From: Psilocybe azurescens
Taxonomy: Eukaryota; Basidiomycota; Agaricomycetes; Agaricales; Agrocybaceae
Assembly: GCA_023853785.1 (NCBI GenBank)
Contig: JAJIRX010000044.1
Span: 1-26,349 of the forward strand
Reading direction: 5' to 3'
DNA: 26,349 nucleotides
The translations under genes were made by a program, and so were the position numbers. A model generated the notes under the pieces. It ran no database searches. It was given only the letters and a program-made list of their open reading frames with translations, and was not told where the DNA came from. Positions 11,022 through 22,508 of this stretch are shown here, in pieces. The number at the start of each line of letters is the position of its first letter. Within the stretch, counting starts at the first letter, position 1.

Positions 11022-11029
11022 GTGAGCGC
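11022..11029 (+). repeat. 8-bp target-site duplication GTGAGCGC (right)
   Basis: Matches 10538-10545 exactly. Confidence 0.85.
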
Positions 11030-12501
11030 CAGTTCGTATCGGAGCCGGCAAACAAAATTTCCGGAGGCTTGGATTCATAACAGTTACAAAGACGCGACAG
11101 AAACAAAGGGACCATTCTCGTCCGTCTTCAGTTTCACTCTTGTCCCTGGCTCCATACTTGTGATGTGTCGACACCGCAGCGTTCGGCGACCATATAGCCC
11201 CGTCGCGAACCTGGAGGACCTTTCTGGACACCCATCAAGTTAATCTGAGGCAGCATGTAAAATACGTTGGTTTACTGAGCTCAACGGTCAACCAGCGACT
11301 TGAGATCCTTTCTGGTTCTACTCTCGAGGTAGCTCCCAACTGTGCCTTTTTCTTTTCTTTCAACGCAGTTTGTAACAATGAAGGTACACAGGCTTCATAG
11401 TAACGGCTTTCTTTTATTGCTATTCTCCCAGTTCTCGCTCTCTTCTAATCTATCATCTATCGGATGCTTCAATCTGCTGCTTTACAACCTTGTTTTCTCC
11501 TGTTATTCTTGCTCCGCAATCTCTTTGAATGCTTTACAGCCAAATGGTCTTTTATCGACCCTCTAGAATCATTCTTTAACTGGATGCTGACTTTGGTGTC
11601 CAGTAAACTCGCTACGGAGAAGCAGGGCACTACGGATATAGCCGTAGCGTGGCCGCGGACTATGCGCTGTGACACTATTCCGTGACTGCGATAGTTCCCC
11701 TATTTCTGATGTATGCATCTGCCGGGAAATACGTTCATTCAAGTTACAGATCTACCAGGCTCTTTCAATAAAAACTATCGCGCCGATTGGCAGTTGCCGC
11801 TGCCTCCTTTTTTTTTTTTTAGCGCATTGTTGGTTCGTTTAGCCTTTCGTTACTGAGTCGGTGGATTAATATGTTTTGCTGGATTTTCTCTTCCGAAAGA
11901 GCAAAAGGGTCGATGTCGCACGGATATATGTTATTCATGCCTCTGTGTGCTACATTATTTGACGCTATTTTTGTGATGCATGGGTACAGCTGAACGGAGA
12001 ACCTCGGTAGCAGATCAAGCAGTGGGTGAGTTGATGTGCAGAAGTGTAGCCAGTGTCCACAACATGACAGGTGGCACGGTGCCAATTATTATCCCGTCTT
12101 CCTCGCCATAATCATGCGAACTTTTTGACTCAGCAGGGGCAGGCTGCTCTCTATTGAAACTATTGCCACGCTGGCATCTCTGCTAGAAGTATGTCCTCAG
12201 AGGGCTTACCCTTCGTAATAGTTTAACGAAACGGATGCCATGATAACGGATGACGCGTTTGACGATCGCTTAGATAGTTTATTATCTCGTTTTATGCCAT
12301 TAATATAAGGAATCATTATAAAACTATATGTACATGCTAATAAATATTTGCAAGGTATGGGTTGATCGTGGAGCGGTAGCATGATGTTTCATTCATGGTT
12401 CATGGTTCGATGTAGGTCTGGCTTTGGACGTGAACAGCCACCGTTTGGGAGGTTATTGCTGCCCTTCCCCGACATCGCTCAACTCCGTCTCCGACGGGGA
12501 A
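11030..12501. other. Intergenic, 1.5 kb, no supported gene
   Basis: Several short open frames lie here on both strands (for example 11342-11685 plus and 10989-11231 minus). None shows a known motif or a convincing exon chain. A run of 13 T's is at 11808-11820. I do not call a gene here, although a short unrecognised transcript cannot be excluded. Confidence 0.45.
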
Positions 12502-14177
12502 TTAACCCCTCGCAGGTGAAGAATTAGATGGCACCCCTATTTTGATATCGCTCGTCAGTGAGTGATTCCCTGAAACGATTCAACGTAATGGCATACTCAC
12601 CGCGTAACTGAAAAATGCCACCGACCAGCTAATTGACAAAATCCAAAATCAGCAAGGCTACGGAAGAACGTTCTTTGAGTTTTACACACAATTGTGAGAG
12701 ATCGGTGTACGGGAATAGTGTTTCGCTTCCAGATGAGAATACCAGATCACCGACTCTGGCAACTGTCATACAGATTACAAGGCAGATTAGTGATCATCCA
12801 AAACGATTAAGTACCTGCTTCAAGTATTACTTACCAACGCATCCGAGAAAATAAGCCACTCCATCTCCGACGAATATGGCGAACATGGGTTGGAATCTCA
12901 ACCTCTTAAGGGAACGGACGTTCTCAATGTACTTGTAAAGGGTCATTCCAAAATAGAATAGGTTTAGGAGCATGAAGGCAATGCTAACTTGATGCATCAG
13001 TAGTACTCAGGGAAAATAGTAGCCTGGAGTATTGCTTACATAGCTATCTTCGCCAGCTGCATTTTGTGCCAGTTGATGTTGGTCACCAAACATCCAGAAA
13101 TGGAAGAGAATGGCGGAGGGGCAGGTATTGGTCTAGAGAGCCGAAAGCAGTAGATCGTGAACGTGATGACCACCTGTATTTAGTATCATTTCTGCGTCTC
13201 AATGTGATGTTTAGGATTCCCAGCGTACACTAGCAGCAGCTGAGTTCGACGTCAGTTTATTTTGTAGATTCAAAGACAATCGAGCGCTTACCGAGCCAGG
13301 AGAAGAAAATTGTATACACCACTGTTGAAATCGTTTGGGTGGCTTTGTGCAACCTTAAATGATATCGTGCTTACCACTTTTCTTTTTTGATAAAGGGCAC
13401 GTAGACGAAGAATCATGATGATATCGACCAGAATCCATAGAACTACAGGTCCCCTGAAATGTTTCTGCGTCAGATAAAACTTAGACGAAGTTCGTGATAA
13501 ACTCATACATGGCCTGAAGAGCGGGAAAGCTCTCGCAACTAATCCAATCAGAAGCAGTAGACATCGCAGGTCCTTCTCAAACTCACGTCTACAAAAACCT
13601 TCATATTAGTATAGTCTCACATATAATGTAGCGATAGCGTACAAGTTTCGATAGACGTGATCCAGGAGTCACTTAACCAGAAGGATGAGTTAGAACTTTT
13701 ACGAAATCGGCGTTGTAGTAAATGTCTCCCACAATGAACGATACACTGATATCTGATTAGATGTTCTCAGTAACACCATTAGCTTGAAATGTTGAGAGAA
13801 CTCACATCAGCCACAGCAAGCCATAGTATCTGAGAGATATGTAAAAGAATCTTTGGGACGGTCCATCTTGCCCTGCGGCAAAGTGTTAATTTGGGGAGAT
13901 TATACAAAAGGCAAGAGCATCCTCACTTCCATATAAGTTCCACCTGTACATGCAGACCTATTAGTAGAGGAGAGAACCAAGCGATCATTTGACATACCTC
14001 TTTATCGAAGCATGTCAGGATATCATAACTGATCCACGTTAGACTAGCAACTTAGGTCTCCGTTCGTCAGACAATCACGGATGAGATTCATGGATACTGA
14101 AGCTCACCAGCGTTCATATTGACCCTATGATTGATCGAGGCCAATTTGAGGAACGAAGCAAGAATTTCCTGTTCCAT
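12502..14177 (-). CDS. DUF6533 seven-helix membrane protein, about ten exons, one frame break
   Basis: Member of a large mushroom family of GPCR-like seven-helix proteins of unknown ligand. From the proposed start at 14177 the conserved blocks are: NMNAVASLTWISYDILTCFD then KEVELIWK (the family YD...T.D.E.IW motif); ARWTVPKIL; FYISLRYYGLLWL; FIVGDIYYNADF; DWISCESFPAL; VLWILVDIIMILRLRALYQK; IYCFRLSRPIPAPPPF then SISGCLV; FMLLNLFYFGMTLYKYIENV; and FAIFVGDGVAYFLGCV. Introns are about 50-60 nt with clear GT...AG ends. Between TVPKIL and FYISLRYY the frame slips by one at an A run (13843-13846 on the plus strand), explained by loss of one base. The last exons and the stop (12502 or 12524) are uncertain. 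An upstream ATG near 14354 is a possible but less likely start. Family assignment is firm; exact exon borders are not. Confidence 0.7.
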
Positions 14178-15229
14178 CGTTGCTGCGCCGGTCGACACTG
14201 CCAGAAGAAGGGAGAAGTTATACAAGAACATTCCCTTATAACCGTCTTATACGTGAAATTATCCCCACAGGAAAACCTGATACATACACGATCATAGACT
14301 CGCCATCAAAGCGATCTGTCGCGGAAAAGTGGAAGTAATCAAAAACTCGACTCATGGAGACGTTTTGACCTGAATATTCAGGAACCCGCTGATGCCGGTT
14401 GGTGGAATGAAATGACGATGGAACAGTTTAGTATAATAAAATGAGCATCCATATATGTTAGTCGCCATTCATCAATGATGATAATGATTGACTTACAAGT
14501 TGAATCTTATACTTATAATGAGAGACGATTCGAGAAGCAGAACATTTGCAACATAGTCCATAGACTTCAAAATTATTACTGACGATCACAGCCACGGTCT
14601 TGGAATGGGTGATGGCGATTTTATGATTATCATATGGAAGAGCAGAGTAATCACTAATACATCGATGGCATCGGTCAGATAAGGGCCGAAAGTGATCTAG
14701 AGTGAAACCCATACAGGACATGTAGCAATTGGGTTCATTCAGAAATTGACATCCAGAGCTTTAGGACACTATAACGTCTGGACTCTGGTATTGTGGTTGA
14801 TCTGAGTTTCTCTATGACTCGTGAAAATCACGCATGTTTTAGGCGATTTTTCTGAAAGGTGGAGAGTGATAGATCGATTGAAGATGTGTTGAATTGGAAC
14901 ATACGAAGTAGAGGTTCATGGCAACTTTGCAACAAGTCGTGTTGAGTTTGAGCGTTTCAGTGAAGCCAGGTGTTAACCGGTTTGCCTGATGGAGCATCGG
15001 TTACAGAGGCACAATAAAACCGGTCAACAGGTCACGTTGAACAGGTGAGAATGCGTCGCGCGAAATTCAAGCGAATTCAATAGGCGTCATTGAGTTACTG
15101 TACATTTCCTCTTTTGTGAATGCGACCTTAAATTCCAGTGCGCGTTCAATGACCCTGGAAGTATGTATGCTACTTTTTGCAACATTTTGGCTTCCAGCTC
15201 GCCTTCAGTTGCAGGTGCAGGCAACAAAG
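14178..15229. other. Intergenic, no supported gene
   Basis: About 1 kb upstream of the DUF6533 gene. An 87-codon minus-strand open frame at 14458-14721 has no recognisable domain. Contains the promoter side of the DUF6533 gene and otherwise nothing I recognise. Confidence 0.45.
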
Positions 15230-15511
15230 GTTTTCACGTACCAAAAACACCTTGATTCTTGTACGCTTCATATATGCATAACTCATAACCAAGAGTGACC
15301 CTCGGCACTGTTAACTGACGTGATACGGGATCTACTTTACAAGAGTGAGTCAGAATTCTCCACGGAATGGGCGTTGTACTCTAGTTAAAACATTTCGAAC
15401 AATGAACGAACACTGGTTCCTGAACAGATATTCTCGGCACTTCAATCGGCGTAAAACAAGAAGGAAGCCCACATCCGCCACAGTAAGCCCAAGGCACCTT
15501 TCGTCAACTTA
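15230..15511 (-). pseudogene. Relic of a second DUF6533 gene
   Basis: Read on the minus strand, this segment aligns base by base with the intact DUF6533 gene around 13620-13830. It has an exon ending LGLLWRM, a donor-like GTGGGC, a pyrimidine-containing intron, then CAG followed by a counterpart of the TGTATCGTTCATTGT exon start, then TACAACGCC. The match continues through the TATCACGTC segment. Stops and indels prevent translation. The alignment ends exactly at the left end of the MITE at 15512. A short weaker match (GGCAAG...) resumes after its right end, so the MITE probably inserted into this relic or its parent gene. Confidence 0.6.
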
Positions 15512-16171
15512 AGGTAGTTGTCATCCACAAGCTGCGAAGTCACGTGTGGACTTTGTGACATGATCAAAAATGGAAAGTACACGCTCATTAAGGACAAAAG
15601 CGTGTCAAAGACATGTCCACAAATGATTTTTTAAAGATTTGGTCGCTAGGAGTTGTTCAAAATAGATTGATTTAGCTGAATTCACGTGTAAATTCAATTA
15701 TACTTGAGAATTGAGGATGTAGTTTTCAATTTAAGGTTTCCCCCCTAGAGATTGTGCTGATACACTTCTCAAAGCTTCACCCCATTGCATTTCACCCATG
15801 TCTAGGAAGCGGAAAGCTGCTGTAGCATATTTACAAAAATTTGGAGCTCTCTAGAGAGCCTTCAGCTTGCAAATGACGAAGATCTACTCAACCAGACTCA
15901 GATTTATCTTCATTGACATGCTGGGGGCACTTGCTGGCAATACCAGACATTCAGAGGGAAACTCCTCAAGATCGAGCCTTCCGATAACCACGAAACCTCT
16001 CAGGATTGTTAATGATGATTTTATGAAGAGTTCCTAGCGACGATATTTTAAGATTTCGTTTTGTGGGTGGAAGATATCAAGGTATCTCTAAAAACTTTCC
16101 CGATATATTATTTATCACCGTCACAAGTCGTCACCACACGTGACTTCGCAGCTTGTGGATGACAACTACCT
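15512..16171. mobile_element. 660-bp MITE with TA target site (Tc1/mariner-like)
   Basis: The two ends carry a perfect 38-bp inverted repeat beginning AGGTAGTTGTCATCCACAAG and ending ACGTGTGG. TA flanks both sides (15510-15511 and 16172-16173). The inverted symmetry continues inward in a diverged form, for example CCTAGCGAC near 16034 and its reverse near 15640. No open frame of note is inside. TA flanks point to a Tc1/mariner or pogo type element moved by an outside transposase; this assignment rests only on the 2-bp flank. Confidence 0.75.
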
Positions 16172-16644
16172 TACAACTTGCCGAATTCTAATAGGCGGTA
16201 GTGCCTAGGAGCTAGTACCGGCACCAGCGATACCGATCATAGCCGAATACTGAGACAGTCATGCGGTTCTTTCCAATCTACACATCCGGTCTGAGTTCAC
16301 GGGTGGCGGTGTTTACTTAGCACCAGGCACCATGCTCGGTCAGCTCCTCAGTAAACGAATGATCAGTGTCATAATTTCATCCAGGTTTGCCCAACTCCGC
16401 TCTATGTCATGAAAATAGGAGTAACAAATCAAAAGTAAGCGATGAGATAGATGTCCAGAGTAGCATAGGTAATGTCGTTATGGTAAGTATGTGTTCTCTA
16501 AAATAGGGATATCCGTGTGCGAAACAATGTGGGAGCGAATATATGTACAAGTGAGAAGGATTGCAAAATGGACGAGAAGAGATGTAGATGAATGGGTATG
16601 AGCAAATGAGGGAGGCTGCCGTCACAAATAGATGAGTATTGAGT
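16172..16644. other. Intergenic, no gene seen
   Basis: Lies between the MITE and the 3' end of the next minus-strand gene. A weak continuation of the DUF6533 relic may occupy the first 30-40 bases. Nothing else recognised. Confidence 0.4.
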
Positions 16645-17452
16645 TCACAAAGGGCTGAATTTCCATGCTTCGCTGAAGGCTCGAGCCTGTGGCATTTTTA
16701 TAAAGTTGTCGTCAGGCTCCGGAGCGGCTTTTGATTCGGGCGCAGAGAATAGTTGATCGCAATATTTAGCGTATATCGTATTGAAGTCGAGATTCAAACC
16801 ACATTCTCGACTACGAGCCACGATGTAATGAGTCGATTTCGTAATGCGCTGAATGGCTGCGCCGATGTCCAGGAGCTGCTGAGTAATATCGCGATCCCCA
16901 ACCTTGCGCAGGCATGCTATCTCGAGCTGTCTTCGTTTGATTTGAAGTTGATCATGCAGAAGCATGATCCGGCAGTATTCTCCTGCCAGGTAGCTGGGGT
17001 TATCTGATGTCTAAGCAAGTATCAGCATTTCATTCACAGCATGAGTCGGACAAGTAATGGCAACTTACAAGTGGGCTTCGTACAGGATCTGGTAGCTCCG
17101 AGTCGTACGACCCGCGATATGCGATGACTGGGTGATATGAGTCATGGCTGGATAAAGAGCTCAATGGGTTTTGATGATGGGCTGAGAGCACGAGGGCGTC
17201 GGACGCTGGTTCGGGTAGATTACAGCCATGCAAATATGTGTCCCGGGATTGTATCGAGGCAAGTGGACGAGTATAGGGCTTTTGATGCCGACTTTTCGGC
17301 CTCGTGGTACTCGGGATTGCGCTCTGTAACTCGCGGGAGGAATGTGGAAGAACACGCGCGCGCCACAAAGATATACGTTCCACCAGCTCCGGACAACAGA
17401 ACTTGCTGCAGAGCTCCTGAGGCCGAGATGCGGAAGGCATAGGATAAGGCAT
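16645..17452 (-). CDS. Hypothetical protein, two exons, 249 residues
   Basis: Exons 17069-17452 and 16645-17010 join in phase 0 across a 58-nt intron with a GTAAGT donor and TTAG acceptor, giving 750 nt. The first exon encodes a Pro/Ser-rich, basic, probably disordered region that includes ELCSKFCCPELVERISLWRA near its start. The second encodes a helical part: SYLAGEYCRIMLLHDQLQ then IKRRQLEIACLRKVGDRDIT and so on to a C-terminal SEAWKFSPL. No signal peptide, membrane helix or known motif is visible, and I do not recognise the family. The unbroken splice phase supports a real gene. The start at 17452 (MPYPMPS) is the first ATG in the exon 1 frame; further 5' exons are possible because an overlapping open frame extends to 17612. 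Confidence 0.6.
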
Positions 17453-18458
17453 GGAAGTTATTCCAGTGGAGCTCAGGACTCAAGCTTTGGGGTCTGCGAT
17501 CATTCCCTGTAAATGGGCTGTAAATCAGTCTGGCTGCGAAAGAGGAAGAAAGGAAGGTGTCCTCGACTGAAAATAACCTCGTCGACTTATATATGAAGTA
17601 CGTACATAGCAATTAGTATTACGCGATGATCCAGGGTAATGCCTGTAATAGCCTAGCCGACTCACGAATGTCCAAGCAAACGGCGATGGCGTAAGATTAT
17701 TTGTGGCCCGGCTCACCCCGGTAGATATTGAGAACGATTTTAGTAAAGGATGGCTTAGTAATTGGCCATCGCGAGGAAGAGTCATGGAATATACTCAAAC
17801 TCAACTTAGTCGAGGGAAATCCTTCCTTGACGATTGGCATTCGCTGCTCAGGCTAGCGCTTTTGAGTAGTCGGCTATCCTTCTCCGTCGTCATGATTCCC
17901 AGTACTTATTGATCTGGCATAGACAGTGCGGCAGAGTATTTTTACTGAGGCTAGAGTAAAAATAATAGATTGAGAATGAACTCTGGACTGTGGTTGGGCT
18001 GTAGCTTGTATAAGAGCTGGTGTTGAGGTGTGTTGGTTCCGGTTAACAACAGAACTACAGTGGATCAACAGTAGGGACAGTGTACTCGGAAACTGTGCAT
18101 GTATGTCGGTTATAATGCCTATTCGGTTTGGCACATGGGGTAAACTTTGATCCGGGTCTCTCTTTTTTAGAGTACGTGTACAGTCCACTTCTAGCTTCAG
18201 TCTCGACGGTTAGCGTTTCAGCGTTTCAACGAGCTCTAACCTCAGCGTTCTGCCTTTATTCCATGGTAAATGTTGGCGCAACATTTTGAAGAAACAATGG
18301 CTTGTGCTCTAATCTCTTCATGAGTTTATATATCCCCTTTGTCAAACTGCAGTGGTGTCTGAGCCGAGTTGAGCCACTCATATACCAATCGTGACCCTGC
18401 ACGCAACTAGGCCATCGGCGAGTCGGGAAAGCTTCCTTTTTTCAAGCCACTCGAAACT
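17453..18458. other. Intergenic between divergent genes
   Basis: About 1 kb between the hypothetical protein (minus) and the MYND gene (plus). Minus-strand open frames at 17525-17785 and 17874-18188 show no domain. Probably two promoter regions. Confidence 0.45.
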
Positions 18459-20222
18459 ATGGACCTCCCCAGTGTCGACCAGTAAACATCAAGCCTGTTA
18501 CCACTGTTTCAAAGACAAGGTCGTTCTATCTCGTTCCCTAGTGCGGTGCGTGGGCTGTTTCCATGTTTGCTACTGCGACTCATACACAGTTTGTCAAAAG
18601 GTGCGTACCCAACCATTTCCAGCTACTTACCTCGACTGCGTTCATAGGCTAATTGGCCCAAACTTAAAGCAATCTGCAGGGCTTGTAAAACTATAGAGGA
18701 CAAAGACGGACATGCGTTATTGGAACCATTTCTGTCTCTTGGGGAGGATGAAAGGAGTGATGTGGCTCGTGACACTAAAAATTAAACTAGTGCCTCGGTG
18801 ATGTCGCGCACATAGAGCTGGCCGCTCTGGAGCGCGAATTGGGCAGACCCTGCGATCTGATGAAAGCAATTATGTTCTTTGGGAACCGCGCCGTCTTGCC
18901 TGGTACGTATCCTATTTATTTCATTTGAATTTCTCTACTTGGTTATCTCTGAGTCATGCAGCACTCCGGATTGAAGCGACGTGAAGCAATAAATTCAACA
19001 GACATCAGACCTGACCCTGTCCCGACTCTTATTTGTCCTTTTACTGCTCCCGAGAGCACTGGGAATTGGTGAAAGCAATGATAGAGCTCCCTCCATGCAA
19101 TCTCGGATATTACCAGGGGCAGTTCATCGAAGACTAACTCAAGAAATGTCCGTGTCTATGACTATTCTCTTCGCTCTGGAAAACCTAAACTCTGATGGCT
19201 CATGGGCGAAGGAGTCTCTGGAAATCCATGTTCGTCAAATTCCATTTCAGACTCTTTAATTTCTCTAGCAATTGACTATCGCTATTTGAAGCCAGTATCT
19301 GTATAACATATAAGGCTATATAGATACTCGTTTCAAATAGCGATTGTCCCGATTACCATCCCTACGTGGTAGAAGAGATTCTCCATCGACTCCCACTTGT
19401 CAAAAAAATTGAAGGTAAAATTAATCTCTATGGACATCATATCGTCGGAACAGGAATCTCACATGCACTCTGCCACCCCTCAGGTCGTGATGTTCAACGC
19501 AGGCTACTATTCAAACATGGAAAATATATAAATTTGTTCGTGTGTATTTCCGTTTTAAACTTAAGAATCCAGATCCTAATTGGCTTCGCTATATGTCCGA
19601 AGGGGACGAACATGAACACTCAAGTATTAGCCAATGTACGCCTATACATAGCTGTACTGATTTTGTCAATGTAACTTATCCCGGGTAACTTATAGGCTTT
19701 ATCATGAATACTTCATCTATCTTGATGATTTGACCTTCACTAACCCAGATCTTGCCATCAACTTCAACACCGATTTTTCTGACGTAACCGAAACACAAGA
19801 CGAAACACAAGACCTATCGATAGTAACTATCGTCGAGATCATTATACGCCGCATTTCAGCGGTGTTAGCGGTGTGTAAAGCATCTAAGATAAAAGTTATA
19901 TTCGCGTTTCCAGTAATCTCCATCCAATCACATTCCGCCGTCTCATTTCCATTTTCCAGGCGTATAACCAAGACAGCCAAATTTCACGCCAAATTGATTG
20001 GCGCAGGTGGCCATATCGCCCTTCATCCTCATATTAGTCCAACACGCAATTCATGGGGGCAGTCAGATATGGATGTCAGAGCCGAATAGGGCTGATGGCT
20101 TCTGGGTCGTCAGCGCACGGCTTGCAGGAGCGTTTCGATGTAACGAGTTTCCTTTTCCGATACCGACTCCTGATGATACAGATTTAGGGGTTCAGGGTTC
20201 GGACTCTGAAGATGGTAGTTGA
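18459..20222 (+). pseudogene. MYND zinc-finger / MSS51-like protein, disrupted
   Basis: The first exon encodes a MYND-like finger: CYHC, then RCVGC and CYC, followed by CQK and an intron at about 18601-18680. The finger resumes with ACKTIEDK, then LGDVAHIELAALERELG. Later blocks are EHWELVKAMIELPPCNLGYY, SMTILFALENLNSDGSWA, VVEEILHRLPLVKKIE, then YHEYFIYLDDL, FTNPDLAINFNTDF and NSWG/SQIWMSEPNRADGFW. The order matches mushroom proteins with an N-terminal MYND finger and a C-terminal domain like that of the mitochondrial translation factor MSS51. Reading it requires a shift near 18483, bypassing an in-frame stop near 18784, and removing one G from the run at 20055-20059. A 75-bp inverted repeat lies at 19274-19348. 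Homology is convincing; function is doubtful. Exon borders between 18900 and 19700 are approximate. Confidence 0.6.
19274..19348. repeat. 75-bp inverted repeat inside the MYND gene
   Basis: The arms 19274-19303 and 19319-19348 are about 30 bp each and share CGCTATTTGAA and AGTATCT, with a few mismatches around a 15-nt loop. The repeat lies in non-coding sequence between the NSDGSWAKESLEIHV block and the EEILHRLP block, so it may be intronic. It could be a tiny MITE or a hairpin. No target duplication was obvious. Confidence 0.6.
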
Positions 20223-22508
20223 CGTTGACTATAAGCTGGACCGGAACGTTCTGTGGATATTTTGCGATATAAATCGGCGAATGAAATGTATAGTCGAGAC
20301 ACCGCTGTGTCTATTATACTAATGCCCGTAGGGATTCCTTTATTCTGACTTGCTAATACCTTGACCATCAGTATGCTAATTATGGAATTGTGGCAGGTTG
20401 TCAGTGATTACCACCGCGCGTCGGTAAAATTTTGGAATTCCAGGTGGCATGTCGTGACTCCGTCGGTTAACGGAGGTTTTCACTCGAACTCTCACTCCTA
20501 ATTCTGTCAATGCACGGCAAACTTTAATATGGAGAATCACGCCTTTACATCCTGCTAGTACAGCCTTTGCCGACGATATTCCAAACTCTAGAACCCTGCT
20601 GCAGCCTTGGCCTGGCGACATTTGACCTTATTGCTTAAGATATAATCCCAACACGCTAGCAAGCAGGTCCATCGACTCAAGTCACCCTGTACCTGTTTAT
20701 TTCAATTCATTGCTTTCAACAGAGGACGATGAGATCGTCCAGATTGTTCGCTTCGTACATTTTATCCAATTAATATCTACTGAAATGATCGTTCAGTAGC
20801 ACTCGCTAGAACAAAGATGATGATTAAAAACCGAGTCAATCAGCCAAGAGTAAACTCTCGTTGGGGGAATAGAATAATGGGTATGGTCCAGACGGTGATT
20901 ACCTAGAATATTTCCCGGACACAGGTATCTCGAACGTTTAGCTCACGAGGGCCTTTCCGGTCACGACATAAGTCCGACTGGACCAAGATACAGGAAACTC
21001 TGTGGCATCTAGACTTGGGCAAACGGGCAGAAGACAAGGTGTCCGCTTACTATAAGGCACGAACAGAATTGGCTAATAATTTAAATCCAGAATCCCGTCA
21101 TGTTTCATCGAAGTTCAACGTTCAGCCAACTATGATTTATTCTTCAAGTTGTAGAGCCAGATGTTGAACTATATTGTCTATTTCTGATATTAAGCACACC
21201 TCTATCGCATTCCTCCAGATTTGGAGTTACCGGACATGGAAATGCAAATATATGACAATCCTCCTCGCTGAATGTGTTCCTTTCTCTAAATTCTGTGATA
21301 CTGCACGTGGACAGAGGATAACCTTGGTATTTCAAGGGCCATGTGGTGACTTTAAGCGCCCCTCGTGCATTTTAGACGCCAATTTAGAATAACCGGTAGG
21401 GACGTAATGGCTTATAACGGATTATAAAGAAACAGCGTTTTAAACACTGTTAAACATCTACCATTGGGTTCCTTGGCAGATTAGAGTACGTCGTGGACAA
21501 TGAAATATAACGGAGATATCCGGCACCACAGTAACCACAAGTATACAATCGCATTCCAGACATGGTCCAGGTCATTTGTTAAATACAAGTACCAGGAACT
21601 TGGGACATATTCTTATAAGCATCAAATGGGCGTGACCTCAGCTTCAACTTACATCTTCGCCTTGGTTTTTGGTATATCCAAAGTGCGGGAGGTCTTGGCG
21701 TCTTCTATAGAGACACACGCACCTAGGCTCGCAGGAGATACGATACGGCGCACTGACACGCTTTTCGTCTCGGCACGGCCAAGCGCGGGCCCTGCAAGAG
21801 CTGCGTTTAGCCAACTCCGAATCAGTATGATTTTACAGTTAGAGGACGCGTAGGCTGAAGGTATACTATTTTCAAGTCCGACTAGGTCTGGAAGTTATTC
21901 AAAGAAGGTTTCATGTCCGCGCAGAGCACAAATGGGGCCGTACAAAATTTCAAACTTGTGATATCCTTCCGTTCACTTCCAGTGGCTCGCCGCTATGTCA
22001 TGCATATTGCGAACCTGATACTGGTGCCTTATAAAGCAACGGCAAGCAACACTTATAGTACATATGGTGTTTTTGAAGAATTCAATCGAAGTACAGTTTA
22101 TTGAAGACTTCTAGCCGGGGTTCAATGGAATGGAATAATCTTCAATACAGTCGGGATTCAGTCTACTACGTCGTAGAATTATTGAAATGGAGATATATTT
22201 TGGGATATGTATACGTCTTGAAAGGTCCTCGAAGGTGATAAAAATCGTGCTCGTTTCAAATCAAAATGAGGTTATTTTCTGGATGTATTATTTACCAAGC
22301 ATGCAGCTTGGTAGGGACGAAATCTCACACGCAGATTTCAAGATGGCGAAAGAATTTGGCGGTAAATCATCTTATCCAAACATGTAGCCTCAGAAGTATA
22401 AAGAGTCAGTCCGTTGAAGTAGTAGAAGCCAAAGAAATTTACACACCTCCTACAGTAAGCAAGTCACTGTCAGCATCCCGGTGTCGTGTCTAACGTTCTA
22501 CTTTGTAG
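20223..22508. other. Gene-poor stretch, 2.3 kb
   Basis: Only short open frames occur (the longest is 117 codons at 21500-21853) and none has a recognisable motif or splice chain. A small perfect hairpin with stem AGACAC/GTGTCT sits near 20300, and a TACTGAA/TTCAGTA hairpin near 20780. No long inverted repeat was seen. Could be old decayed sequence. Confidence 0.45.

Noticed and set aside
11342..11685. Possible small secreted protein starting MKVHRLHSNGFLLLLFSQF
   Set aside because: The hydrophobic frame lacks a mature domain, and the overlapping frame could equally be a long intron; no supporting splice chain.
20376..20621. Minus-strand open frame with RVLEFGISSAKAVLAGCKG, reminiscent of a methyltransferase start
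   Set aside because: The glycine motif is incomplete, no flanking exons fit and the frame is only 81 codons.
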